Counted from the stretch's first letter, positions 1 through 6,695 are shown. The stretch is DNA of 9,741 nt from JBFMFE01 sp040752295 (GCA_040752295.1 JBFMFE010000070.1:1-9741), one strand, 5' to 3'. Numbers and translations are program-made. The notes: generated from the letters alone by a model not told the origin.

Positions 1-48
1 GTCCATCATCAGCCTCAGCGCGTACCTTGCTCGCGTGGAAATCTTCAT
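1..48 (-). CDS. Rrf2-family transcriptional regulator, N-terminal 16 codons (cut by window edge)
   Basis: Reading the minus strand from the ATG at 48-46 gives MKISTRARYALRLMMD before the window ends. This closely matches the N-terminal signature of Rrf2-family regulators (IscR, CymR, NsrR, RirA types), which usually begin M-[KR]-[IL]-S-T-[KR]-[GA]-R-Y-A-L-R. These are dimeric winged-helix repressors, and many sense iron-sulfur status, nitric oxide or cysteine. A purine-rich GGGGAAATGCGGG precedes the ATG and fits a Shine-Dalgarno. The gene lies 114 nt downstream of the PAS histidine kinase on the same strand but has its own -10 element. Effector and Fe-S-binding cysteines lie outside the window, so the subfamily cannot be told. 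Its position beside Fe-S redox genes suits a redox or Fe-S role, which is inference. Confidence 0.8.
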   Translation of the reverse strand, partial: MKISTRARYALRLMMD

Positions 49-71
49 CCCGCATTTCCCCTTTGCATTTT

Positions 72-77
72 ATTATA
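72..77 (-). promoter_or_regulatory. -10 element of the Rrf2 gene
   Basis: The minus strand reads TATAAT here (positions 77-72), a perfect sigma70 -10 hexamer, 23 nt before the Rrf2 ATG at 48. At 17-nt spacing the upstream hexamer is TCGCTC, a poor -35, so the promoter may need an activator or may be tuned by the regulator itself. It lies in a short AT-rich patch in an otherwise GC-rich region. Confidence 0.5.
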
Positions 78-92
78 AGGACAACCTCTTAT
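75..92. promoter_or_regulatory. Candidate operator (ATAAG-N8-CTTAT inverted repeat)
   Basis: The plus strand reads ATAAG (75-79), eight bases, then CTTAT (88-92), a perfect 5-bp inverted repeat. It overlaps the -10 hexamer of the Rrf2 promoter, where a repressor would block RNA polymerase. Rrf2 regulators commonly autoregulate through dyad sites, so an autoregulatory operator is plausible. The arms are short and chance cannot be excluded. Confidence 0.3.
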
Positions 93-162
93 TCGAGCGA
101 CAGGTCGCGCGCCTCCACTTTTAACCGGACCCGGAAGGCGCGAAGCGTTCACCGTTTCTCCG

Positions 163-1269
163 TCAGTCTCCGTCCGCGTTCCCGTTGATCATCGGCAGCC
201 TTACGGTGAAGGTCGAGCCGCGTCCCGGCGCGGACTCCACGGAGATCGTACCGCCGTGTTCGACGGCGACCTTGTGCGAGACGAGCAGCCCCAGCCCCGT
301 GCCGCCCGATCCCTTTGTCGAGTAAATCATGCTGAACAGCTTTCTCCGCGCGTCGCCGTCCATCCCGACGCCGTTGTCCTCGACGCGTATGACGGCGGCG
401 TCGTTCTCGCGGAACACGCTTACGACCACGCGGTGTCTCTTTTCCTCGTCTTCGTCGGAACAGCACGCTTCGACGGCGTTGGCTACGAGGTTCGAGACGA
501 GCGAGTGTACGTCCCTCGGCTCTCCGAGGAACGGAGCGCCCACCGGTTCGATGCGCGCCTCGAGCGCGACGCCGCACTCGTTCGCCCTCGCCGCGAACAC
601 TTCGAGCGCCTCGCGCGCCGCCGCGGGAAGGTCCACGGGCAGCCGCCGGGGTTCGCGCTCCTTCGCGCAGTACAGCATGTCCATTATCATCCCCGAAAGC
701 CGCTCCACGTTCCTCTGCACCATCTCCCATCCGGTGCGGATGTCCGCGGGATTGTCGTCCCTGAAGCCGAGGTTCGCGACGTACACCCCGCCCCTGAGTC
801 CCTCGAGCACGTTTTTGATGCTGTGCGCGATGCCGCCGACGAGTTGTCCGAGCGTGGCGAGCCTGTCCTGAAGAAGCCGCAGTTCGGTTATGTCCGTGGA
901 GACCTCCATCACGGACTCGATCTCGCCCGAGGCGTTCCTGATGGGCGACGTGTGGACGATAACGTTCGTCTTTTTTCCCGCGCCGTCCACCACGACTTCC
1001 TCGCTGCTGTGCACGCCGCCGTCCTCGAACGTGCGCGCGACCGGGCAGACGTCGCACCGCCGCTCGAGCTTCTTGTAAACCTCGTAACAGTGCCTGCCGT
1101 GAGGCTCGCCGAAACTCTCCTTGAACTTGCGGTTGGCTTCGACTATCCGGAAATTGCGGTCCTGCACCGAGATGAAGCACGGGACCTCGTCGAAAAGCCG
1201 AGCGCACGCAAGCTCGTGGACATCGAGCCTGTCGGGTTCCCCCTTCATGGAGGGCGTCACCCCCGTCAC
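163..1269 (-). CDS. Soluble PAS-domain sensor histidine kinase
   Basis: The 368-residue product has no membrane segment or signal peptide, so it is probably cytoplasmic. A PAS domain spans about residues 25-130 (FISVQDRNFRIVEANRKF through ITEL) and carries three cysteines, C61, C72 and C75, the last two as CDVCP. The dimerisation/phosphoacceptor helix follows, with H149 in the H-box GGIAHSIKN. The ATPase domain shows an N-box (NLVANAVEA, N260/N264), a G1 box (DNGVGM, 298-303) and a G2-type loop (STKGSGGTGLGL, about 317-328). All catalytic motifs look intact. The listed start is GTG at 1269, preceded by GGGAAGGATC; GTG at 1260 and ATG at 1248 (residue 8) are alternatives and cost little. The gene follows the Fe-S/receiver fusion gene by 28 nt, and no separate response regulator is visible in the window. 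The receiver fused to the neighbouring redox protein is therefore the obvious candidate phosphorylation partner (inference). Confidence 0.93.
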   Translation of the reverse strand: MTGVTPSMKGEPDRLDVHELACARLFDEVPCFISVQDRNFRIVEANRKFKESFGEPHGRHCYEVYKKLERRCDVCPVARTFEDGGVHSSEEVVVDGAGKKTNVIVHTSPIRNASGEIESVMEVSTDITELRLLQDRLATLGQLVGGIAHSIKNVLEGLRGGVYVANLGFRDDNPADIRTGWEMVQRNVERLSGMIMDMLYCAKEREPRRLPVDLPAAAREALEVFAARANECGVALEARIEPVGAPFLGEPRDVHSLVSNLVANAVEACCSDEDEEKRHRVVVSVFRENDAAVIRVEDNGVGMDGDARRKLFSMIYSTKGSGGTGLGLLVSHKVAVEHGGTISVESAPGRGSTFTVRLPMINGNADGD

Positions 1270-1297
1270 GATCCTTCCCGCGGCGCGCGGGCTGCGC

Positions 1298-3100
1298 TCA
1301 TTTCCGGCTTTCGCACTTCACAAGAACGCCCCGGACGGTGTCCAGTATACGCTCCGGGTGAATCGGTTTTTCGATGAAGCCGTGCGGCTGTGGAATCTCC
1401 TTCTCGGCGAGGAACCTGTCGAAGTCAATCTCCGGCATGTCAACTTTTGCGTACCCGGTTACGATGACGACCGGCAGGTCCCTGTATTTCTCGTCCCTGC
1501 GCAGTTCCCAGTAGAGCTTCATGCCGGTCTTTTTCGGCATGATGAGGTCGAGGGTCACGAGGTCGGGTTTTTCGTCCCTTATCGCGCGCATTCCCTGGTT
1601 GGCGTCCGGCGCCTCGATCACCTCGTAGCCTTTATCCCTGAAGATTCTCGACAGGAAGATTCTGACGTCGCGTTCGTCGTCTATTACCAGTATCTTCCTG
1701 CCCGCGCCCTCGCCGAGCGCCTTCTCGACCATCACCGCCGCCGCCGCCATCGCGGGAACGGCTTCCGCCGCCACCCTCTCCGCCGGCTTCGGAACTTCGG
1801 GCATAACGAGCGCGTTCGCCACGAGGTTCACTATCTGCTTCACTTCCATGTCGAGCTTGTAGTGCCTGATGAGATCGAAGAGCGCGTCAACGCAGTTGTG
1901 GCAGGACGTGACCACTATCTTCGCGCCTGTCGCCTTGAGCTGGTCGGCTTTGACCTTCGCCGACTTCAGCCTGCGTGGCGCGTATTCGGACATGGACATC
2001 GCCCCGCCGCCGCCGGTGCAGCAGTAGTTCTCGGCGCGGTTCGGGTACATCTCGCGGAAATCCATGCACACGAGCTTCAGAAGCTCCCGCGGCTCCTCCG
2101 TGACGCCGCAGCTTCGGGCGTTGTTGCACGAGTCGTGGAACGTGACCGGCTCGGGGTTTCTCGTCCTGTCCACCCGTATCCTGCCCTCTTTTACGTACCG
2201 GAGCATCGTGACGACCGCGCTTTCCATTTCGAACCCCACGTCCGACCTGCTCCAGTTCGGACCCTCGCAGCGCGTTGACCTGTAGCCGTGCCCGCACTCG
2301 GAGATCACGAGCTTTTTTCCCCCGAGCCTTTCCACCGCGTCGAAGAGGCGCCTCGCGCATGCGCCGCCAAGGTCGTCGTCGCCGTTGAAAAGCCCGAAAT
2401 TCGTCATGTCCCAGCCCTCGCCGGGCATCGTCCAGCTCTCGCCCGCGGCGTGAAAGATCGCCGCCGCCTCGGCGATGGAACGCGGGTCGTACTTGATCTC
2501 GCGCGGGTTGATCGAATACACGACCTCGCAGCCCGGCTTGTCCACCGGTATCTTTATCCCCGGGTCGTTGTACTCCTTCTGAAGTTCTTCCTCCATCCAT
2601 TCGAGCGTTTCGAGGTAATCCTCCCTGAGTACACCCATCTGGTTGCCTATCTCCCACTGGTCCTTCGCCACCGCCGCCACGCCGTCCGGCATGACGCCGA
2701 CCCAGCACAGAAGACCGCGGGCGAGACGGTTGAATGTGGCGTGGTCAACGCCCATCGGACAGTTGAGCGAACACCGCCGGCAGTTCGTGCACCTGCCGAA
2801 CACGATGTCCTTCATCTCCTCAAGCTCCTCGTCGGTGAAAACGTCCCTCGCCCCGACCAGCCACGGAACCCTCTTTCCCGTCCAGTCATTGTGGTACTTG
2901 AACAGTTTCCTGAGCTTGTCCGCCTTGTACGAGGGCATGTACGTCACGTCGCCCGGGTTCGTCAGGACGTAGTGGCACGAGTCCGTGCACATCCCGCAGT
3001 GAACGCACGCCTCGAGCGAGAGCATCACCTGCCTGTTGATCTTCTGGTTCATCCTCTCGACGAGCTTCCGAGCCTTGTACGACTTCGACCTCGATGCCAT
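1298..3100 (-). CDS. HdrD/DsrK-like Fe-S oxidoreductase fused to a C-terminal response-regulator receiver domain
   Basis: The product is 600 residues from the ATG at 3100, chosen because AGGAG lies 6 nt upstream; the frame stays open upstream to 3211 but that stretch is Arg/Lys-rich and atypical. Two 4Fe-4S motifs lie near the N-terminus: C32-C35-C38-C42 and C104-C107-C110-C114P. A CCG-type cysteine-rich domain follows: C325, C360-C361 (CCTGGGG) and C400-HN-C403, fitting the CX31-39CCGX35-38CXXC ligand pattern of heterodisulfide reductase HdrB/HdrD and DsrK. An earlier half-site is only SECGHGYR (C269). After an Ala/Pro-rich linker (about 433-467) comes a CheY-like receiver at about 468-595, with acidic pair D474/D475, phosphoacceptor D518 (VTLDLIMP), T548 (VVIVTGY) and K578 (FIEKP), all intact. 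The family passes electrons between a quinone-linked cytochrome b and a thiol/disulfide-type substrate; this protein's substrate is unknown. It lies 26 nt after the NarI-like gene, its likely membrane partner. The receiver fusion is unusual and suggests phosphorylation control. Confidence 0.92.
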   Translation of the reverse strand: MASRSKSYKARKLVERMNQKINRQVMLSLEACVHCGMCTDSCHYVLTNPGDVTYMPSYKADKLRKLFKYHNDWTGKRVPWLVGARDVFTDEELEEMKDIVFGRCTNCRRCSLNCPMGVDHATFNRLARGLLCWVGVMPDGVAAVAKDQWEIGNQMGVLREDYLETLEWMEEELQKEYNDPGIKIPVDKPGCEVVYSINPREIKYDPRSIAEAAAIFHAAGESWTMPGEGWDMTNFGLFNGDDDLGGACARRLFDAVERLGGKKLVISECGHGYRSTRCEGPNWSRSDVGFEMESAVVTMLRYVKEGRIRVDRTRNPEPVTFHDSCNNARSCGVTEEPRELLKLVCMDFREMYPNRAENYCCTGGGGAMSMSEYAPRRLKSAKVKADQLKATGAKIVVTSCHNCVDALFDLIRHYKLDMEVKQIVNLVANALVMPEVPKPAERVAAEAVPAMAAAAVMVEKALGEGAGRKILVIDDERDVRIFLSRIFRDKGYEVIEAPDANQGMRAIRDEKPDLVTLDLIMPKKTGMKLYWELRRDEKYRDLPVVIVTGYAKVDMPEIDFDRFLAEKEIPQPHGFIEKPIHPERILDTVRGVLVKCESRK

Positions 3101-3126
3101 CGCACTCTCCTCTCCTCTCCGGTGTT

Positions 3127-3882
3127 TCACGCGCCTGCGCCGCCGGTTCGGACCGGGTATCTTCTCACGGGATACACGCCCCTGTGACCGAGCGTCTTTC
3201 CGAGGTACCACCTCGTGAACGGATAGTAGATGTAATGCGAAATCTTGCTGAACGGCACGTACAGAAGGAAGAACGAAGTGATGAAATAGTAAGCCAGAAC
3301 GGGTGCTTCACTCAGGGGCGCTGCCGCCGCGCCGGGGTCCCACTGCCCCTTCGCCGCCGCGAAAGCCGGCGCCTGCGCCGCCACGAGGAAGCTCAGGGCT
3401 ATCCACACCACGAGCAGCCCGAGGGAGAAATAATCGTCCGGCGTGCTCACCGCCCGCACGTACCTGTCCGCCGCTCTCCGCAGAAGGCGCATGCAGCCGA
3501 CGATGAACCCCGCGGCGTAAACCGCCTGAAGCGCGAACACCGCGGGCTTCGAGGCGATGAGCCACGGAAGGTACGAGAAGACGATTGTCATCGCGATGGA
3601 CGTCGCGACGCACACGTGGAAGACGACGAACTGAACGTACAGGAACGGGTGCTTCCTCGCGCTCTCCATCGTCCAGGGCATCGCGATGCTGAACAGCGAC
3701 ATCGCCGCGCCCTTCGTGGCGTTCGTGTGCGGCGAACCCGAACCCGCCTGGCGCTCCCTTCCGGCGGGATGCCTGAGCACCCAGCTTATCTTGAAGGCGT
3801 AAATCGCCGCCATGACGAGCAGCAGAACGTGCAGCTTCTCCGAGGCGAACTCCAAAAGCGGGCTGATTCCGTCATGCATCAT
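3127..3882 (-). CDS. NarI/DsrM-like membrane cytochrome b subunit
   Basis: A hydrophobic protein of 251 residues with about five membrane segments, near residues 15-35, 81-104, 112-130, 150-170 and 195-212. H18 and H89 lie in or next to membrane segments. H216 lies just after the last one, in PFSKISHYIYYPFTR, which resembles the heme-ligating segment of NarI/DsrM/HdrE-type quinol-oxidising cytochrome b subunits. Length fits that family (roughly 220-330 residues). Two adjacent ATGs (3882 and 3879) follow GAGAGGTGAA; the second has better spacing. The frame is open further upstream but overlaps the macro-domain gene. The stop is 26 nt before the HdrD/DsrK-like gene, the classic pairing of a cytochrome b with a cytoplasmic CCG Fe-S subunit (HdrDE, DsrMK, Tmc/Hmc complexes). 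I infer electron exchange with the menaquinone pool. Which of these complexes it resembles most needs an alignment, so no symbol is given. Confidence 0.85.
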   Translation of the reverse strand: MMHDGISPLLEFASEKLHVLLLVMAAIYAFKISWVLRHPAGRERQAGSGSPHTNATKGAAMSLFSIAMPWTMESARKHPFLYVQFVVFHVCVATSIAMTIVFSYLPWLIASKPAVFALQAVYAAGFIVGCMRLLRRAADRYVRAVSTPDDYFSLGLLVVWIALSFLVAAQAPAFAAAKGQWDPGAAAAPLSEAPVLAYYFITSFFLLYVPFSKISHYIYYPFTRWYLGKTLGHRGVYPVRRYPVRTGGAGA

Positions 3883-3890
3883 TTCACCTC

Positions 3891-4442
3891 TCACGATTTT
3901 TCGAGAACCTCGCGGAACGGCGCGTAATCGCGCCTGTCCACGGTGCAGATGACGATCTCTTCGACCGGCGGCGCCGAGCCGGCGAACGACTTTATCGTCT
4001 CGATCATCACCCTCGCGCTCATCTGCTGCGGGACGCCGTAGAAACCCGTGCCCATCGGCGGGAAAGCGACCGTTCTGAAACCCTTCGCCGCCGCGGCTCT
4101 CAGCGACGATTCCATGCACGAGCGGAGCTTCGCTTCCATGTCCGCCTCCTGAAACTTCGGACCGCACGCGTGTATTATGTGTCCGGCTTTAATCTCCCCG
4201 GCGCCGGTCACGACTGCTTCACCCATGCCGATCGAGCCGATCTTTTCGAGTTCCTTCTTCACCGCCGCTCCGCCTCGCATCTGGATTGCGGTTCCGTACC
4301 CGGTGCCGAGCGCAAGGTCTTCCCTCGCGTAGAACACGAAGGCGTCCACGTCGAGCGCCGTCAGGTCGCCCTGCCGGAGCCTGACGGTCAGCGCGCCGAA
4401 TCTCTTTTCGAAAGGTTCGACGTATTTCACAGCGGTTTCCAT
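3891..4442 (-). CDS. Macro-domain protein (ADP-ribose-binding fold)
   Basis: The 183-residue product is almost entirely one macro domain. Visible landmarks are GDLT (25-28), the VDAFV strand (32-36), MRGGAAVKKEL (55-65), GEAVVTGAGEIKAGHIIHAC (74-93) and FPPMGTGFYGVP (127-138), the last two being the phosphate- and ribose-binding loops. In typical MacroD-type hydrolases the strand is followed by NAAN, whose Asn residues help position ADP-ribose and water. Here the equivalent stretch is FYAREDLALGTGYGTAI, so both Asn are replaced. Binding of ADP-ribose or a related nucleotide is likely; hydrolase activity is doubtful. A strong GGAGG lies 6 nt before the ATG. Its stop is only 8 nt before the cytochrome b gene, so it appears to be first in the redox operon. 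What it contributes there cannot be told; NAD+-derived signalling or ADP-ribosylation turnover is a guess. Confidence 0.88.
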   Translation of the reverse strand: METAVKYVEPFEKRFGALTVRLRQGDLTALDVDAFVFYAREDLALGTGYGTAIQMRGGAAVKKELEKIGSIGMGEAVVTGAGEIKAGHIIHACGPKFQEADMEAKLRSCMESSLRAAAAKGFRTVAFPPMGTGFYGVPQQMSARVMIETIKSFAGSAPPVEEIVICTVDRRDYAPFREVLEKS

Positions 4443-4781
4443 GTCCTGCCTCCTGCCGTGCGTTTTACAGTCGCCGCGCCCCCGCCGGAGCGGACCATCC
4501 TTTACGCATTTTTAGAAGTCCGCCACGAAGCGCGACTGGTGCATGAATCTGGAACTCATACAAATAACATTAATATCATTATATTTATCATTTTAGTAAA
4601 CTTTAACCGATACAGCAGTTGTTGTCAATACCTTAAATTAAGCAATTAACAGTCTATATTACCTTCTACAGACAAAAAATCGAAAATAAAATGTCTTTTC
4701 TATAACTTTTTTGTTTTAACTTTTATTTATTTAATTTATTGCGAATTTAATAAAAATGAACGCGTCTGCTCAAAAAATGCA
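4443..4781. other. Intergenic region with AT-rich island
   Basis: This 339-bp gap separates the stop of glnS from the start of the macro-domain gene, both minus strand. The part nearest the macro gene is GC-rich. From about 4555 to 4760 it turns strongly AT-rich: 37 of 180 bases are G or C in 4561-4740 by hand count, against clearly GC-rich genes on both sides. I see no credible gene in it; a plus-strand frame running in from 4170 is an antisense shadow with a low-complexity NNINIIIFII tail. No clear intrinsic terminator for glnS is visible, only a 3-bp GCA/TGC stem before a T-run just after the stop. The region holds the candidate operon promoter listed separately. Confidence 0.7.
4600..4628 (-). 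promoter_or_regulatory. Sigma70-like promoter for the macro/cytochrome b/Fe-S/kinase operon
   Basis: On the minus strand TTGACA (4628-4623) is followed after 17 nt by TAAAGT (4605-4600), a perfect -35 and a 4/6 -10 at ideal spacing. It lies inside the AT-rich island and points toward the macro-domain gene. Initiation near 4593 would give a leader of about 150 nt. A second, perfect -10 hexamer TATAAT occurs on the minus strand at 4583-4578 but has only TTAAAG as a -35 at 17 nt. AT-rich sequence produces chance matches, so this is a prediction. Confidence 0.5.
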
Positions 4782-6557
4782 CTAATGCGTTTTATCCCCG
4801 CGGGTCGCTTTGGAGTCCTTGTTGAATCCGATGGTTTCGCGTACCTTCGCCCACCTGTCGCGCAGTGTCGCGGTTCTGTTGAAGACAGGTTTTCCGGGCA
4901 GGGAATCCGGGTCGGCGCAGAAGTAACCTTTGCGCTCGAACTGGAAGCGGCTGCCCGGAACGGCGTTCGCGAGGGACGGCTCGACCCTGCACCCTGCGAG
5001 CGTCTGAAGAGAGCGCGGGTTGATGCAGTCGCGCCAGTCGGCGCCCTCTTCCACCTCGAGCGGGTTCTCCTTCGTGAACAGGCGGTCGTAGAGTCTCACT
5101 TCCGCCTCGACGGCGTGGGGGGCGGAGACCCAGTGCAGCGTGGCTTTGACCTTTCTTCCGTCGGGGGCGCCGCCGCCCCTCGTTGCGGGGTCGTACGTGC
5201 ACCGCAGCTCGACGACCTCGCCCGTGGAGGGGTCCCTCACCACGCCCGTGCAGCGGACGTAGTAGGCGTAGCGCAGGCGGACCTCGCGTCCGGGTGCGAG
5301 CCTGAAGAACTCCTCCGGCGGGTCTTCCATGAAGTCTTCCCTCTCGATGTAGAGGACTTTCGAGAATGGGATTTTCCTTGTCCCCATCGAGGGGTCTTCC
5401 GGGTTGTTCACGGCGTCGAGTTCCTCCGCGGCGTCTTCGGGGTAGTTTTCGATCACGACTTTCAGGGGGTCGAGCACCGCCATGACGCGCGGAGCGCGCC
5501 TGTTGAGGTCCTCGCGGAGGCAGTGTTCGAGGTACTCGTACTGGACGATGTTTTCCGCCTTCGAGACGCCGATTCGCGAGCAGAAGTCGCGAATGGACTC
5601 GGGTGTGAAGCCGCGCCTTCTCAGTCCCGCGAGCGTGGGCATACGGGGGTCGTCCCATCCGCTGACGTGTCCCTCCTCGACGAGCGCGCTGAGCCTGCGC
5701 TTGCTCATGACCGTCCAGGTGAGGTTCAGGCGGGCGAACTCAATCTGGCGCGGGTGATAGACGCCGAGCTGGTCGAGGAACCAGTCGTAGAGCGGGCGGT
5801 GGTCCTCGAACTCGAGCGTGCAGATGGAGTGGGTGATCCTTTCGATGGAGTCCGATTGTCCGTGGGCGTAGTCGTACGAGGCGTAGATGCGCCATTTGTC
5901 TCCGGTGCGGTGGTGGGGGGCATTGACGATGCGGTACATGACGGGGTCGCGCATGTTGATGTTCGGCGACGCCATGTCTATTTTCGCGCGCAGGACCCGC
6001 GAGCCTTCCTCGAATTCGCCTTTTTTCATACGTTCGAAAAGCTCGAGGTTCTCCTCGACGGAGCGGTTGCGGAACGGACTTTCCCTCCCCGGCTGCGTGA
6101 GCGTGCCCCTGTATTCCCGTATCTGGTCGGGCGTGAGGTCGCAGACGTAGGCTCTGCCGTCTTTTATTAGCTGCACCGCCCATTCGCAGAGCTGGTCGAA
6201 GTAGTCGGAGGCGTAGTACTCGTGCTCTCCCCAGTCGAAGCCGAGCCACCGGACGTCGCGTTTGATGGATTCGACGTACTCGCGCTCTTCCGTCGTTGGA
6301 TTGGTGTCGTCGAACCTGAGATGGCACACGCCGTTGTTTTCGAGTGCGATGCCGAAGTTGAGGCAGATGCTTTTAGCGTGACCGATGTGGAGGTAGCCGT
6401 TCGGCTCCGGCGGGAAGCGCGTGACCACGCGACCGCCCCGCCTTCCGGTTTTAACGTCATCGGCGACGATGGCGCGTATGAAATCGGGCTGCTGTTCGCC
6501 GCGGTCCCGGGCGGGGACGCCGTTCGCCTTTTCCGTTTTACGGCGCGTTCTGCCCAC
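4782..6557 (-). CDS. glnS: Glutaminyl-tRNA synthetase
   Basis: The 591-residue product closely matches bacterial GlnRS (Escherichia coli enzyme 554 residues), which charges tRNA-Gln directly using ATP. Class I signatures are intact: HIGH at 57-60 within FPPEPNGYLHIGHAKSICLN, and the KMSKS-type loop as VMSKRR (MSKRR 284-288). GlnRS-specific stretches include RFDDTNP, REYRGTLTQPG, RAKIDMASP, THSICTLEFEDHRPLYDW and GWDDPRMPTLAGLRRRG. The C-terminal anticodon-binding barrels are present (KVLYIEREDF, PDGRKVKATLHWVSAPHAVEAEVRLYDRLF, FQFERKGYFC, VFNRTATLRD). The protein has a slightly longer N-terminus, about 25 residues before DFIRAIV, and a short basic C-terminal tail. The start is GTG at 6557; no in-frame ATG lies nearby and the Shine-Dalgarno is weak. 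It is a stand-alone housekeeping gene, divergent from the zinc-ribbon/TPR gene. Confidence 0.97.
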   Translation of the reverse strand: MGRTRRKTEKANGVPARDRGEQQPDFIRAIVADDVKTGRRGGRVVTRFPPEPNGYLHIGHAKSICLNFGIALENNGVCHLRFDDTNPTTEEREYVESIKRDVRWLGFDWGEHEYYASDYFDQLCEWAVQLIKDGRAYVCDLTPDQIREYRGTLTQPGRESPFRNRSVEENLELFERMKKGEFEEGSRVLRAKIDMASPNINMRDPVMYRIVNAPHHRTGDKWRIYASYDYAHGQSDSIERITHSICTLEFEDHRPLYDWFLDQLGVYHPRQIEFARLNLTWTVMSKRRLSALVEEGHVSGWDDPRMPTLAGLRRRGFTPESIRDFCSRIGVSKAENIVQYEYLEHCLREDLNRRAPRVMAVLDPLKVVIENYPEDAAEELDAVNNPEDPSMGTRKIPFSKVLYIEREDFMEDPPEEFFRLAPGREVRLRYAYYVRCTGVVRDPSTGEVVELRCTYDPATRGGGAPDGRKVKATLHWVSAPHAVEAEVRLYDRLFTKENPLEVEEGADWRDCINPRSLQTLAGCRVEPSLANAVPGSRFQFERKGYFCADPDSLPGKPVFNRTATLRDRWAKVRETIGFNKDSKATRGDKTH

Positions 6558-6563
6558 GGGCTT

Positions 6564-6569
6564 ATTATA
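6564..6569 (-). promoter_or_regulatory. Possible -10 element just before glnS
   Basis: The minus strand reads TATAAT at 6569-6564, only 6 nt before the GTG start of glnS. If used, transcription would begin at or almost at the start codon, giving a leaderless mRNA, or the true start would lie further inside the gene. No convincing -35 is found at 16-18 nt (17 nt gives CATGCT). It may be a chance match. Confidence 0.3.
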
Positions 6570-6695
6570 CCCCGGATTACTCGTGAAGCATGAATAATCC
6601 GGTCAGCCCGAATCATACAAACAGCGTGAACAATTCGATTATACGTTCCCGGCGCGGCGGCAGAAGCTGCCCCGGAATCTTCGTGCGCCGAATTC

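Noticed and set aside
256..1377. Long plus-strand open frame (373 residues) opposite the histidine kinase
   Set aside because: Antisense shadow of a GC-rich gene. It is Arg/Val/His-rich with no recognisable motif, while the minus strand encodes a complete kinase.
1121..3187. Plus-strand frames opposite the Fe-S/receiver gene (385 and 299 residues)
   Set aside because: Composition is typical of the complement of a high-GC gene. The minus-strand frame has intact Fe-S and receiver motifs.
3101..3211. Upstream extension of the Fe-S/receiver protein by 37 residues
   Set aside because: The extension is Arg/Lys-rich, overlaps the end of the cytochrome b gene, and the ATG at 3100 has a good AGGAG at proper spacing.
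4170..4649. Plus-strand frame of 159 residues running into the AT-rich island
   Set aside because: Its first part is antisense to the macro-domain gene and its end is low-complexity NNINIIIFII from AT-rich DNA; no family features.
4740..4790. Intrinsic terminator of glnS
   Set aside because: Only a 3-bp GCA/TGC stem precedes the T-run; too weak to call.
4680..4800. Replication origin or DnaA-box cluster in the AT-rich island
   Set aside because: No match to TTATCCACA-type boxes beyond a single TTATCCCCG within glnS, and no dnaA/dnaN neighbours.
4785..6170. Plus-strand frame of 461 residues opposite glnS
   Set aside because: Shadow frame; glnS on the minus strand is unmistakable.
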